Source: DATBVX01 sp963695985 (lineage in GTDB: Bacteria; Pseudomonadota; Gammaproteobacteria; Steroidobacterales; Steroidobacteraceae). From it: a DNA stretch of 64,000 nt. The translations under genes and the position numbers were made by a program. A model generated the notes under the pieces. It did not search any database and was not told the origin of the DNA. It saw only the letters and a list, made by a program, of their open reading frames with translations. Position 1 is the stretch's first letter; each line of letters opens with the position of its first letter. Positions 19,233 to 28,061 of the stretch are shown in pieces. The stretch covers positions 248,001 through 312,000 of the forward strand of contig CAVOIC010000012.1 of NCBI GenBank assembly GCA_963695985.1, written 5' to 3'.

Positions 19233-20078
19233 ATGGACTCTCGCGTTAACGCCGACTTGAACGCCCGGACAGGCAATATCGAGGCGGCTGCCACGTCGAT
19301 TCGCACGCTCATCGTCGATGACGAGCTGCTCGCCCGCCAGCGGCTGCGCGAGCTGTGTCGCCAGGAGCCCGACATCGAGGTGGTGGGTGAATGCAGTCAT
19401 GGCGGGGAGGCCGTACAGCTGATCCAGTCATTGCGCCCCGATCTGCTGTTGCTCGACGTGGAAATGCGCGAGACCAGTGGTTTCGACGTGCTGCGTTGCC
19501 TGCCACCGAGTGCGGCGCCGCTGGTCGTCTTCGTGTCGGCCTTTGAGCATTACGCCTACGGGGCCTTCGACGTCGAGGCGGTCGACTACCTTCTCAAGCC
19601 CTTCGATCGTGGCCGCTTCCAGCACGCCCTCGGCCGGGCTCGCCAGCGCCTGGCCGCAGCGCGCAGCTCAAACCTGCGCGGGGAAATCACCGCTGCGGTT
19701 CAGGGCGCACTGGCAACTGCCACGCGCCCCGCGGCCGTGCCCGCCAAGCGGATCGTGGCCGAGAAGGACGAGCGCCTGACCTTCATTGATCCGCAGGACA
19801 TCGACTGTATCGAGGCGGATCGCAATTACATCTCGATCCGCGTGGGGCCGGACGTCTACCGGATGCGCTGTACGATGCAGCAGGCGCAGGAGATGCTCGA
19901 TCCGGCCTCGTTTCTGCGCATCCACCGCTCCGTGATCATCAACACGCTGCGCATCCGCGAGATGGAGCGCTGGTTCCACGGTGAATTTCTGATCACGCTC
20001 AAGAACGGCCAGCGCTTCACTTCGGGGCGAAGCTACCGGCGCCATATCCAGGCCTACCTGCACAACGGCGTCAGTTAG
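19233..20078 (+). CDS. LytTR-family response regulator
   Basis: A 281-residue regulator with a receiver domain (IRTLIVDDELLARQRLREL) whose phosphoacceptor Asp lies near residue 75 in LLLLDVEM. Receiver Lys is in YLLKPFDR. The C-terminal LytTR DNA-binding domain contains IDCIEADRNYISI and FLRIHRSVIIN. It is the cognate partner of the kinase just upstream. Known LytTR proteins bind paired direct repeats upstream of targets, often exopolysaccharide or pilus genes. Confidence 0.94.
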   Translation: MDSRVNADLNARTGNIEAAATSIRTLIVDDELLARQRLRELCRQEPDIEVVGECSHGGEAVQLIQSLRPDLLLLDVEMRETSGFDVLRCLPPSAAPLVVFVSAFEHYAYGAFDVEAVDYLLKPFDRGRFQHALGRARQRLAAARSSNLRGEITAAVQGALATATRPAAVPAKRIVAEKDERLTFIDPQDIDCIEADRNYISIRVGPDVYRMRCTMQQAQEMLDPASFLRIHRSVIINTLRIREMERWFHGEFLITLKNGQRFTSGRSYRRHIQAYLHNGVS

Positions 20079-20123
20079 GATCTTTTCGCAGAACGCGCGG
20101 CGGATCCTGCGGTTGCGTAGTTC

Positions 20124-22955
20124 TCAGCTTCTCGCGGCGCGACGCGGAAGTTGCGGCGCGGGTTGCTGCCCTGTCATCAGGGGTCGGAGGGCATCGGGTG
20201 GATCGCGTACCAGGCGCGCCAGTTCTTCCGCCGTCACGGCTTGCGAGAACAGATACCCCTGGCCGCTGTCGCAGCCAAGATTGCGCAGAAACTCCAGCTG
20301 CGCTGTCGTCTCGATTCCTTCGGCTACCGTGTGCTTGCGCAGGCTCTTCGCCATGGCCACGACCGCGGTCGAAATCGCGCAGGCGTCCGGATTGTCAGGA
20401 ATGTCGCTGACGAACGAGCGGTCGATCTTGATGACGTCCATCGGGTAGCGGCGCAGGTAGCTCAGCGAGGAGTAGCCGGTACCGAAGTCGTCCAGCGAGA
20501 TGCTGACGCCGAGGGCCACGAGATCGCTCAGGGTCTGCGTGGTCTGCTCGTCGCCGGACAACAGCACCGATTCGGTGATCTCGAGCTCCAGCGCCCAGGG
20601 CGGTACATTGAAGCGAATCAGCGCGTCACGCACCCGGCCGGCAAAAACCTTGTGCCGCAGCTGGCCGGCACTGACGTTGATCGCGACCCGCGGCACATTC
20701 GTGCCCTCGCGCTGCCAGCGCTCGTACTGCTCGCAGGCCTCGTTGAGCACCCAGTCGCCGATGTCCGTGATGAGTCCGGACTCTTCGGCGGCGGAGATGA
20801 AGTGCGCGGGCGGCCGCTGTCCGTGCCCGGGGCACATCCAGCGGATCAGGGCCTCCGCGCCACTCAAGGCGCCGTTCGCCAGCATGTATTGCGGCTGGTA
20901 GTGCAGCACGAACTGCCTGAGCTGCAGCGCCCGGTGCAGCCCGGTCTCCAGGCTCCAGCGCTCCTGCGCCCTCTCGTTCATGTGGGCCTCGAAGAACGTG
21001 GCGCGGCCCCGACCGTCTTCCTTGGCGCGATACATCGCGGTGTCGGCGTTCTTGAGCAACTCTTCCGGCGTCGTGCCGTCATCGGGACAGAGCGCGATGC
21101 CGACGCTGGCGCGCGTACGGAATTCGTGATTCTGGATCGTCACGGGGAGGGCCAGCTCCGTGAGCATGCGTTCCGCCACCTTGCCGGCGTCATCCGCGTG
21201 CTGCAGGGCACCTAGGATCACGACGAATTCGTCTCCGCCGAGCCTCGCGACGGTGTCGGACTGCTTGGTGCTGGCGGCCAGGCGGCGCGCCGCGACCTGC
21301 AACAGCTCGTCGCCCGCGCCATGACCCAGGGTGTCGTTGACGCGCTTGAAGTTGTCCAGGTCGATGTAGAGCACCGCGAGTAGCTCGTGCGAACGGCTGG
21401 CACGCGCCACGTCCTGCAGCAGTCGGTCCTTGAGCAGCTGCCGGTTGGGCATGCTCGTCAACTCATCGTAGTGCGCCTGTCGATAGAGGCGCTCTTCGCG
21501 CTCCAGGCTGTTGATGGCGACTGCGAGCCGGTCCGCGAAATCGCGCGCGAAGCTGGCCTGCACGCCGTCGCGATCCGGGACCTCGCGATAGCCGAGCGTG
21601 AGGATGGCATTGAGTCCCTGCCCGCTACGCACCGGCTGCACCAGCGCCCAGCGTGCGCCACGCCCCGCAACGTTAACGGCGTAAGAAGGAATCGCCTGTT
21701 CATCGCCGCCCAGGTCGAGAAGCGAACCGGCAACCTCGGCCAGCTCGCTTGAATCGCCGCGAATCACGATGCGCTTGATGTCGCGGTCCACGCCGGTTTC
21801 GCCATCGTGCAGATAGACACGGCCGCGACCGTTCTCGTCCGGATCGACCAGCGTGACACTCACGCAGGTGCAACCGGTAACCTTGCGCACGTGAGTAAGG
21901 AGCGTCTCCAGGATGATCTCGATCCCGGGCGAGACCAGGATGAGGCGGTCGATTTCCGCCAATGCCTCGAGCGCGGAGAACTGCACGCCGAGGCTTTCCG
22001 ACATGGTGTTGAACGAATCTGCCAGTTCCTGAAACTCATCGCCGCTGTGGACCTGCACCCGGGTAGCAAACTCGCGTGCTGCGACGCGCCGGGTGCCTTG
22101 CAGCAATTGGTCCAGCGGTTCGAGGCTGCGACGGATCTGCGTGGAGCTCACCAGGCAGACCAGCAGTGTTGCACCCAGCAACGCCCAGGGAGTGAAGCCG
22201 CTCAGCCCGGAAGCGGCTTCGCTATAGCGGATGCGGGGCTGGCTCGATTCGATGACGAGGGACGGAGCACCAAACTGTGCACCGAGAAACAGTTCCCAGC
22301 GCGCAGCCGCGGTCGGCGAGGTGTCTGCACTCTTCTCGCCCGCTGGCTCGGACGAATAGACCAGCTGGCCGTTGGCCGTCAGCACCCGCAGCGTCGTGCG
22401 AAAAGGCAATGTACCGGGATCTCCGAAGAGAAACTGCGGAGCGATTTCACCCACCAGCCGTGAGCGAGCGATCCCGCGCAACGGTGCAATGATGCAGACC
22501 CGTGGCGGCTCACCGTTCGCGCCGCTGCGGATTGCGAGCGTGCTGCTGCCGGACTCCAGGCGCCTGAGGGCAGCCTGATCGAGATCCGGCAGAGGTTCGA
22601 TCGAGCCGTGCTGCGTGATGACCAGGCCCGAGTCACTGATCACCGCAACGGCGTGCCATAGCCGCGCCGACTCCCTGGTGTCGCGCGGGTCCGGCAGGGA
22701 GCCGGCCGCCCAGGCGGCTGCGATCGATTGCAAGCCGGCCTCGGCTGCTTCTAGTCGTTGCAGCAGGCCCTGCCCGTAGGTGGAGCTGTAGTCCCGCAGC
22801 TCCGCCAACTGGCTTTGGCGCGAGACCCGTTGTACATGAAGGAACGAGAAGAACCACGCAACCGCGATCGGCACTACAGCGCAGAGTGCGAACAGCAGGA
22901 AGACGCGCCGCCCGAAGCGCGAGCGCAACGACAGCGTTTCGATGCGTGCGAACAT
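20124..22955 (-). CDS. membrane GGDEF-EAL protein (cyclic di-GMP synthase/phosphodiesterase)
   Basis: A 943-residue protein. Order: an N-terminal helix (VFLLFALCAVVPIAVAWFF), a periplasmic sensor domain to about residue 260, a second helix, HAMP (SGDEFQELADSFNTMSESL), a GAF-like domain around 350-480, GGDEF with intact RLGGDEFVV near 570, and EAL with intact AEALIRW near 700. The EAL part also has LEITES, DDFGTGYSSLSYL and KIDRSFV, so both domains look catalytically competent. The start codon shares one base with the stop of the pilin-like gene upstream (TGATG), so translation is likely coupled. Which activity dominates cannot be read from sequence. Confidence 0.94.
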   Translation of the reverse strand: MFARIETLSLRSRFGRRVFLLFALCAVVPIAVAWFFSFLHVQRVSRQSQLAELRDYSSTYGQGLLQRLEAAEAGLQSIAAAWAAGSLPDPRDTRESARLWHAVAVISDSGLVITQHGSIEPLPDLDQAALRRLESGSSTLAIRSGANGEPPRVCIIAPLRGIARSRLVGEIAPQFLFGDPGTLPFRTTLRVLTANGQLVYSSEPAGEKSADTSPTAAARWELFLGAQFGAPSLVIESSQPRIRYSEAASGLSGFTPWALLGATLLVCLVSSTQIRRSLEPLDQLLQGTRRVAAREFATRVQVHSGDEFQELADSFNTMSESLGVQFSALEALAEIDRLILVSPGIEIILETLLTHVRKVTGCTCVSVTLVDPDENGRGRVYLHDGETGVDRDIKRIVIRGDSSELAEVAGSLLDLGGDEQAIPSYAVNVAGRGARWALVQPVRSGQGLNAILTLGYREVPDRDGVQASFARDFADRLAVAINSLEREERLYRQAHYDELTSMPNRQLLKDRLLQDVARASRSHELLAVLYIDLDNFKRVNDTLGHGAGDELLQVAARRLAASTKQSDTVARLGGDEFVVILGALQHADDAGKVAERMLTELALPVTIQNHEFRTRASVGIALCPDDGTTPEELLKNADTAMYRAKEDGRGRATFFEAHMNERAQERWSLETGLHRALQLRQFVLHYQPQYMLANGALSGAEALIRWMCPGHGQRPPAHFISAAEESGLITDIGDWVLNEACEQYERWQREGTNVPRVAINVSAGQLRHKVFAGRVRDALIRFNVPPWALELEITESVLLSGDEQTTQTLSDLVALGVSISLDDFGTGYSSLSYLRRYPMDVIKIDRSFVSDIPDNPDACAISTAVVAMAKSLRKHTVAEGIETTAQLEFLRNLGCDSGQGYLFSQAVTAEELARLVRDPPDALRPLMTGQQPAPQLPRRAARS

Positions 22956-23419
22956 CAGTAGTCTTCGGCCTTGCCGATGAAGTGCCCGTCGTTGGCACGC
23001 ACGATGTCGTCGCGGCTCGCTGACGCGGTCAGTGGGGGCTTGCTGTCCCCATCCGGCCCCTTGCTGTAGAGGTCGTAGTCGGAGTTGATGGGGACCAGAT
23101 TCTTGTCCTTGCGCATCTTGCCCTTGCCGACTGCAGTGGACAGGTCGAAGTACTCGTACGGACTGCCCCAGGGATCGAGCGTCGCGCCGAAACCGACGTC
23201 CGCGAGCGAGGCGGGGTAGGCGTTGTTGTGGTCGGCCCAGTACTTGTTGATCGCCAGCTGCATCTGGCCGATATCGCCGAGCGCCGCACTCACCTTGGTG
23301 CGTTCAATCACCTGGCGATAGCCGCCCACGGCCATCGCCCCCAGGATTCCGGCGATGACGAGCGTGAACATGAGCTCGAGCAAAGTGATGCCACGTTGCC
23401 GCGGACTCCGGCTTTCCAT
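22955..23419 (-). CDS. type IV pilin / type II pseudopilin-like protein
   Basis: From ATG 23419 the protein is 154 residues. It has a short basic leader MESRSPRQRG and then the class III signal ITLLELMFTLVIAGILGAMA, with Glu at position 5 after the Gly cleavage site. This is the target of prepilin peptidase PilD. The C-terminal half (NKYWADHNNAYPASLADVG, LDPWGSPYEYFDL) is like GspG major pseudopilins, which have a DPWG(N/S)PY motif. No other secretion genes are nearby. The gene is fused by overlap to a c-di-GMP enzyme. Confidence 0.88.
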   Translation of the reverse strand: MESRSPRQRGITLLELMFTLVIAGILGAMAVGGYRQVIERTKVSAALGDIGQMQLAINKYWADHNNAYPASLADVGFGATLDPWGSPYEYFDLSTAVGKGKMRKDKNLVPINSDYDLYSKGPDGDSKPPLTASASRDDIVRANDGHFIGKAEDY

Positions 23420-23596
23420 GCGAGTCGTGGCTGCAGCATTGGATTCGGCGGGCTGTAAGCTGCCGGCTGACATAACAACCGCAGCAGCTTAGCCCGGCGC
23501 CCACGTGTTGAACGTGAAGCGGCTGGCTTCGCGTGGAACGAAAGTGAGATCCGCGTCACATCCGCTTGCGCCGGCTCAGGCGACGCGGACTCGAGA

Positions 23597-24025
23597 TCAG
23601 CTGCGGATATAGCGCTCCAGCTGCTCGATCTGCTCTTGCTGGGTTTCGATGACCGCCTTGACGAGATCACCGATCGACACCACACCGACCACACGACCGC
23701 TGTCTACCACCGGGAGGTGGCGGATGCGCTGCTCCGTCACGGTCTGCATGCATTCATTGACGGTCTGAGCAGGAGTCACCGTGGTCACCGGCGCGCTCAT
23801 GATCTGTCGCACCGGCGTGTCGGCGGACGAGCGGCCCAGCAGAATGATCTTACGCGCGTAGTCGCGCTCCGAGACGATGCCAACGAGCTCCTTGCCGCGC
23901 ATGACGAGCAGGGCGCCCACATGCTTCTCCGCCATGAGGCGAATGGCGTCCAGTACCGGCGCCTCTGGCTCGACGGCGTGGACCTGTGATCCTTTGCGTT
24001 CCAGCAGATGCTTGACGGTGAGCAT
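23597..24025 (-). CDS. CBS-domain pair protein
   Basis: A 142-residue cytosolic protein made of two CBS motifs only (VHAVEPEAPVLDAIRLMAEK to SERDYARKI, and MSAPVTTVTPAQTVNECMQ to VVSIGDLVKAV). Such stand-alone pairs bind adenosine nucleotides and regulate partners. It ends with a Glu/Gln-rich helix (ETQQEQIEQLERYIRS) that may mediate oligomerisation. The target is unknown. Confidence 0.9.
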   Translation of the reverse strand: MLTVKHLLERKGSQVHAVEPEAPVLDAIRLMAEKHVGALLVMRGKELVGIVSERDYARKIILLGRSSADTPVRQIMSAPVTTVTPAQTVNECMQTVTEQRIRHLPVVDSGRVVGVVSIGDLVKAVIETQQEQIEQLERYIRS

Positions 24026-24110
24026 GGCCGCGCCTCCCGTCGACTCATTGATCGACCCCGCGATTCTACGCCGACACCTCCTCGAGGGAAGTGCGGGTTA
24101 GACTGACCCC

Positions 24111-25370
24111 ATGCAGCGCGGTGGACCAAGGGGCACCATTCCGCCGCCTTCCCAGCGGCCGCGAGCCGGACGGCGCTGGCCGCTGCAGGTCATCGTCGGC
24201 GTCGGCGTCGTCAGCGCCGCCTTTTTCGGACTGCGTTTCCTCCGGGCTCCGGGCGACGACGCCCCTCCGCTGGGGCCCGACGGCAGTGCCGCCTCACCGC
24301 GCGCTGCAGCGATCGCCGCCAAGCGCAGCGCCGTCGATACGCCAGCCTCATCGCCCACGCCGCTCCCGAAAGACCTCGACGCGTTCGTGGGTCGGCTGCG
24401 CCGCGCGGAGGTGTACCGCATCTACGGCGACCTCGAGCTACCGGCGCGCATTCGTGGCCTGATTTCCGATCTGCGCATCGTCGAAGCTGTGCCTGAGCTC
24501 GACGCAATGTCGCGCGCGAATGATCGGGACGCCACTGTCGCGCTGGCGCGCCTTGCGCACGAGTGCGCGGGCGAGGATCCGGACACGGAGCGTGCAACGG
24601 AGACGGCACTTGCAGAGGTTTCCCGGCGGGCGAAAGACCTGCCGCCGCAGGTGCGCGCCCGCCTGGAAGAGAGTATTGCCGAGAGGCACGAGAGGCTCGA
24701 GGGCCTGCAACAGTCCTGCTCGCGTGCACGGTTCGATACACAGGTAATCAATCAGCGCCTGCGCAGTGCGGCAGCCGCCGGTCACGAGGCCAGTCTCTGG
24801 CAGCTCGGCAATGAAGCCAGCAGCGAAGAGGATCAACGCAGGTACTGGATGTCCGCGGCGATGCTCGGATTCCTGCCGGCGCAGCTGGACCTGGCCGAGG
24901 GCCTCATGGCGGACGTCCTCAACGGCAATCCTCGCGATGTCGGTCGCATGAGCTTCTGGCTCGAAGCGGCGGCGAAGCAATCGGCCCGTGGGAAGCTGAT
25001 GCTGGGCGAATGTCTGGCCAAGGGGTGCAACGGACAGCCTCCGGACATCACCACCGCGGGGCGGCTGCTGCGTGACGCCGTGTGGGGCGGCGTCACTTAC
25101 GCGACGGGCCCACTGACATCCCTGCCGCCGGACGACCCGGCTGCGCCAACTGACGAGGAGATGTACAGCCTCAATACGTTTCTGCAGCGCTTGAATGATC
25201 TCGGCTGTTATGGGGACAACTACCCCACCAACGCGCTACACATCAGCGACCATCTGCGCGACCTCGGCTTGCGACTCTCACCCTCCGCGCTGCAAGAGGG
25301 GCAGCGACTGGCTGATGCAGCCTGGCGCGAGCATGGCGCCCAGGCACAGGCCGAGTGGCATTGCGACTGA
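24111..25370 (+). CDS. membrane-anchored protein with Sel1-like repeats
   Basis: A 419-residue protein with an N-terminal basic tail, one membrane helix (PLQVIVGVGVVSAAFFGLRFL), an Ala/Pro-rich linker and a helical domain. The later part (ASLWQLGNEASSEEDQRRYW, LGFLPAQLDLAEGLM, MSFWLEAAAKQSARGKLMLG) resembles Sel1/TPR-like repeats with conserved Leu/Ala spacing. It is probably a periplasmic interaction protein. No catalytic motif is seen. Confidence 0.75.
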   Translation: MQRGGPRGTIPPPSQRPRAGRRWPLQVIVGVGVVSAAFFGLRFLRAPGDDAPPLGPDGSAASPRAAAIAAKRSAVDTPASSPTPLPKDLDAFVGRLRRAEVYRIYGDLELPARIRGLISDLRIVEAVPELDAMSRANDRDATVALARLAHECAGEDPDTERATETALAEVSRRAKDLPPQVRARLEESIAERHERLEGLQQSCSRARFDTQVINQRLRSAAAAGHEASLWQLGNEASSEEDQRRYWMSAAMLGFLPAQLDLAEGLMADVLNGNPRDVGRMSFWLEAAAKQSARGKLMLGECLAKGCNGQPPDITTAGRLLRDAVWGGVTYATGPLTSLPPDDPAAPTDEEMYSLNTFLQRLNDLGCYGDNYPTNALHISDHLRDLGLRLSPSALQEGQRLADAAWREHGAQAQAEWHCD

Positions 25371-25508
25371 GCTCTTATTGCTTCCCTTCCCTTGCCAGGC
25401 GCTCCAGACCCTCGGAGCAGCGTCGAACCCATTCGACCTGGAATGGATGTATCGCTTGAGTTGATCAGCGCCTCTCGAACCGTTGCGGCATCGGAGGGGT
25501 CGTCCCCG

Positions 25509-26273
25509 TCACTCGCTCCAGCCGAGCCCGTGGGCGACCGCCACCTTGGGACTTTCGGCCGGCATGTACACCGCGTTTGGCGAGCCGGGGGCGCGGAAAG
25601 TGACGTAATCGCGAAAGGCCGTGCGCGGCGCGCGGATGGTGTGCTCCAGTTGAACGATAGGCCGACAGCGTTCGATGGTCTCGCGTCCGCCCGTGATCAC
25701 TCGCTCCTCGGCTCCCTCGGCATCGACTTTGAGATAGTCGAGGCGAGGCAGGTTCTCCCAGGTCATGAGGTCATCGAGTCGTACCGTCAGGACCGAGAAG
25801 CGCTGCGCCTGGGCATCGTGCCGGACGAGGCTGAAGGAGTTCGGTCTTCGTGCATTCATCCAGAACGACGCCTCACCCGTCACATCGCCGATGCACATCG
25901 CACGCAAGCGAACATTGTTGAGCCGGTTCTCCCGGACACTGAAGGCGAGCGTCGCGAACACGTCCGGAAATGGCTCGACTGCAATCACATTGCCCTGCTC
26001 GCCGACGATGCGCGCCGCCCGCAGCGAATAGACGCCGGTATTCGCGCCGACATCGACGAACGTCGCGCCGGGCCCGATGAGCAACTTGAGCTGCGCGAAC
26101 TCCGGCTCAATGTTCTCCCGGTCCAGATAGATGCCGCGGCCGCCGAACCCGGAGCGGTTCTGGCCGTACACGATGCAGCCATCCGCGAGCGTGGTCTTGA
26201 TGAGCGAGCTGCGCGGCGTGAGGGCCAGCCGCGCCATGCGCAGAAGTCGTACCGGGCTTTGTCGCGTCTTCAT
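25509..26273 (-). CDS. FkbM-family methyltransferase
   Basis: From ATG 26273 the protein has 254 residues. The SAM-binding motif is FVDVGANTGVYSLRAARIVG, followed by VIAVEPFPDVFATL and later LDYLKVDAEGAEERVITGG, the signature region of FkbM methyltransferases. These usually O-methylate sugars or polyketides and are frequent in polysaccharide loci. The in-frame codons upstream to 26414 look unlike coding sequence, so I chose the internal start. Confidence 0.87.
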   Translation of the reverse strand: MKTRQSPVRLLRMARLALTPRSSLIKTTLADGCIVYGQNRSGFGGRGIYLDRENIEPEFAQLKLLIGPGATFVDVGANTGVYSLRAARIVGEQGNVIAVEPFPDVFATLAFSVRENRLNNVRLRAMCIGDVTGEASFWMNARRPNSFSLVRHDAQAQRFSVLTVRLDDLMTWENLPRLDYLKVDAEGAEERVITGGRETIERCRPIVQLEHTIRAPRTAFRDYVTFRAPGSPNAVYMPAESPKVAVAHGLGWSE

Positions 26274-26429
26274 CCGCGGAATCTTACCGAATTCCGCGCC
26301 GGGAGGGCCGAAACCCTCCGAATGCAGATAGGTGACGGATGGCGCACCTAGCAGGCTACGGTGGCCGGCAGACGTCGGAGCGTTTGCGGGCCGCATGTAG
26401 CTGCTGACGGCCACTCGCGCTCATTAGCG

Positions 26430-28061
26430 CTAGTGCCGGGCCAGTACCAGGTCCTTGCTGTACTGCACGTTCATGACGTTGTTGTGCCAGCCCTGAACGT
26501 ACGGCTTCACCAGGTGCTTGTTGACGTAGAAATAGATCGGGATCACCGGCTGGTCGGCGAGCATCACGCGTTCGGCCTGCTCGAGAACGGTGCGGCGTTG
26601 CACCGGGTCGACCTCCGTGGCGGCGCGCGTGAGCAGAGCGTCGTACTCGGGATTTGCGTAGCCCGGCAGATTGATGCCGAAATCGCTCTTGAGGTACTGG
26701 GCAAAGGTGTACGCATCGTTGTAGTCGCCGATCCAGCTGGAGCGGAAGATCTGGGTCACGTCGTGGCGATCGATGTTCTGCAGCAGCACTTTGAATTCCT
26801 CGCCCAGCAACTCCGTTTCCACTCCCAGCTGCTCTTTCCACATCGAGGCGATGGCCACCGCGATGCGCGTGTGGCTTTCATCGATGTTGTAGCGGATCTG
26901 GGTATGCAGTGGATGCGCGGCCGAATAGCCCGCGGCGGCGTAGAGTTGCCGGGCACGCGCCACGCGCTCGCCGTATGGAAGAGCGGCCCAGTCGGGCTTC
27001 TGCGATTCATAGTTATCGACGCCCACCGGCACCCAGCCGTAGGCGGGCAGCTCGCCGCGGCCGGTCACCGATTCCGTCAAACGTTCGCGATCGATCACCA
27101 TCGACAGGGCGAGCCGCAGCTTGACGTTGTCCTTGAAAGGCGCGCGGTAGAGGTTGTATCCGTAGTAGTAGGTACTGAGCTGCGGGGAAATGTGCAGTTC
27201 GTCCGACAGGTTGGATTTGATCCATTTGAACTGTGCGGGCGGCACCGTGTAGGTGATGTCGAGCTCGCCGCTCCGATAGCTGCGCAGCTCCGCACCCTGA
27301 TCGGCGATGTGCAGGTAATTGATCCGATCGATGTGGTTGCTGGCGTTGTTCCAGTAGCTGGAGTTGCGCTCGGCGACGATGCGTGAGCCGACGATCCACT
27401 CCTTGAGTACGAACGCACCGTTCGAGACCGCATTGCCGGGGCGCGCGAATTCCGGACCCAGGCGCTCGAGGGTGGGCCGGTGCACCGGAAAGGTACTCGG
27501 GTGCGCGAGCACACCCGGCAGGTACGGCGCCGGCGTACTGAGGTGCATCACGACCGTACGCTCATCCGGCGCACTGACGCCGAGCGTCTCGGCCGGCTTA
27601 CGGCCGGAGGAGATATCTGCGGCGTTTTCCAACACATCGAGAATCTGCGCATAAGGCGAGGCGGTCCGAGGGTCGACCAACCGCCGCAAGCCATACACGA
27701 AATCGAAGGCCACAACCGGATCGCCATTAGACCAGCGTAGTTCTGGTCGCAAGCTGAAGGTGTACTCGCGGCCATCGGCACTCACCGACCATTGCGCCGC
27801 AGCGCCTGCCGACGGCTTGGCGTTTGCGTCAAGGGCCGTCAGACCCTCGTACACATCGCGCAGGATGGTGAGCTCGGCGTCGGTCCGGGCGCGTTGCGGA
27901 TCCAGGGATTCGGGTTCGTGGCCGTTGCCGCGATTGAGCACGACCGGTTCGCTGCGGGCCGCGTCGGACCCGGGGGCCGCTCCCTTGCGCTGACAGGCGC
28001 CGCTGAGCGTGATGGCGGCTGCCACCAACGCGAGAACCAGGATCTGGGGCCGGCGAATCAC
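26430..28061 (-). CDS. peptide/oligopeptide-binding lipoprotein (OppA/SBP_bac_5 family)
   Basis: A 543-residue substrate-binding protein. A lipoprotein signal (LVLALVAAAITLSGACQ) has the LSGAC lipobox. The fold markers are EPESLDPQRARTDAE, LTALDANAKPSAGAAAQWSV, YTFSLRPELRWSNGDPV and ADQPVIPIYFYVNKHLVKP. Its ATG overlaps the mnmG stop (ATGA), so it is translated from the mnmG transcript. No permease or ATPase gene for peptide uptake is seen in the window, so it may work with a distant transporter or have another role. Confidence 0.92.
   Translation of the reverse strand: MIRRPQILVLALVAAAITLSGACQRKGAAPGSDAARSEPVVLNRGNGHEPESLDPQRARTDAELTILRDVYEGLTALDANAKPSAGAAAQWSVSADGREYTFSLRPELRWSNGDPVVAFDFVYGLRRLVDPRTASPYAQILDVLENAADISSGRKPAETLGVSAPDERTVVMHLSTPAPYLPGVLAHPSTFPVHRPTLERLGPEFARPGNAVSNGAFVLKEWIVGSRIVAERNSSYWNNASNHIDRINYLHIADQGAELRSYRSGELDITYTVPPAQFKWIKSNLSDELHISPQLSTYYYGYNLYRAPFKDNVKLRLALSMVIDRERLTESVTGRGELPAYGWVPVGVDNYESQKPDWAALPYGERVARARQLYAAAGYSAAHPLHTQIRYNIDESHTRIAVAIASMWKEQLGVETELLGEEFKVLLQNIDRHDVTQIFRSSWIGDYNDAYTFAQYLKSDFGINLPGYANPEYDALLTRAATEVDPVQRRTVLEQAERVMLADQPVIPIYFYVNKHLVKPYVQGWHNNVMNVQYSKDLVLARH

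Noticed and set aside
20124..22955. Degenerate GGDEF or EAL domain
   Set aside because: RLGGDEF, EAL and the later metal-binding motifs are all intact, so I do not call the protein a non-catalytic sensor.
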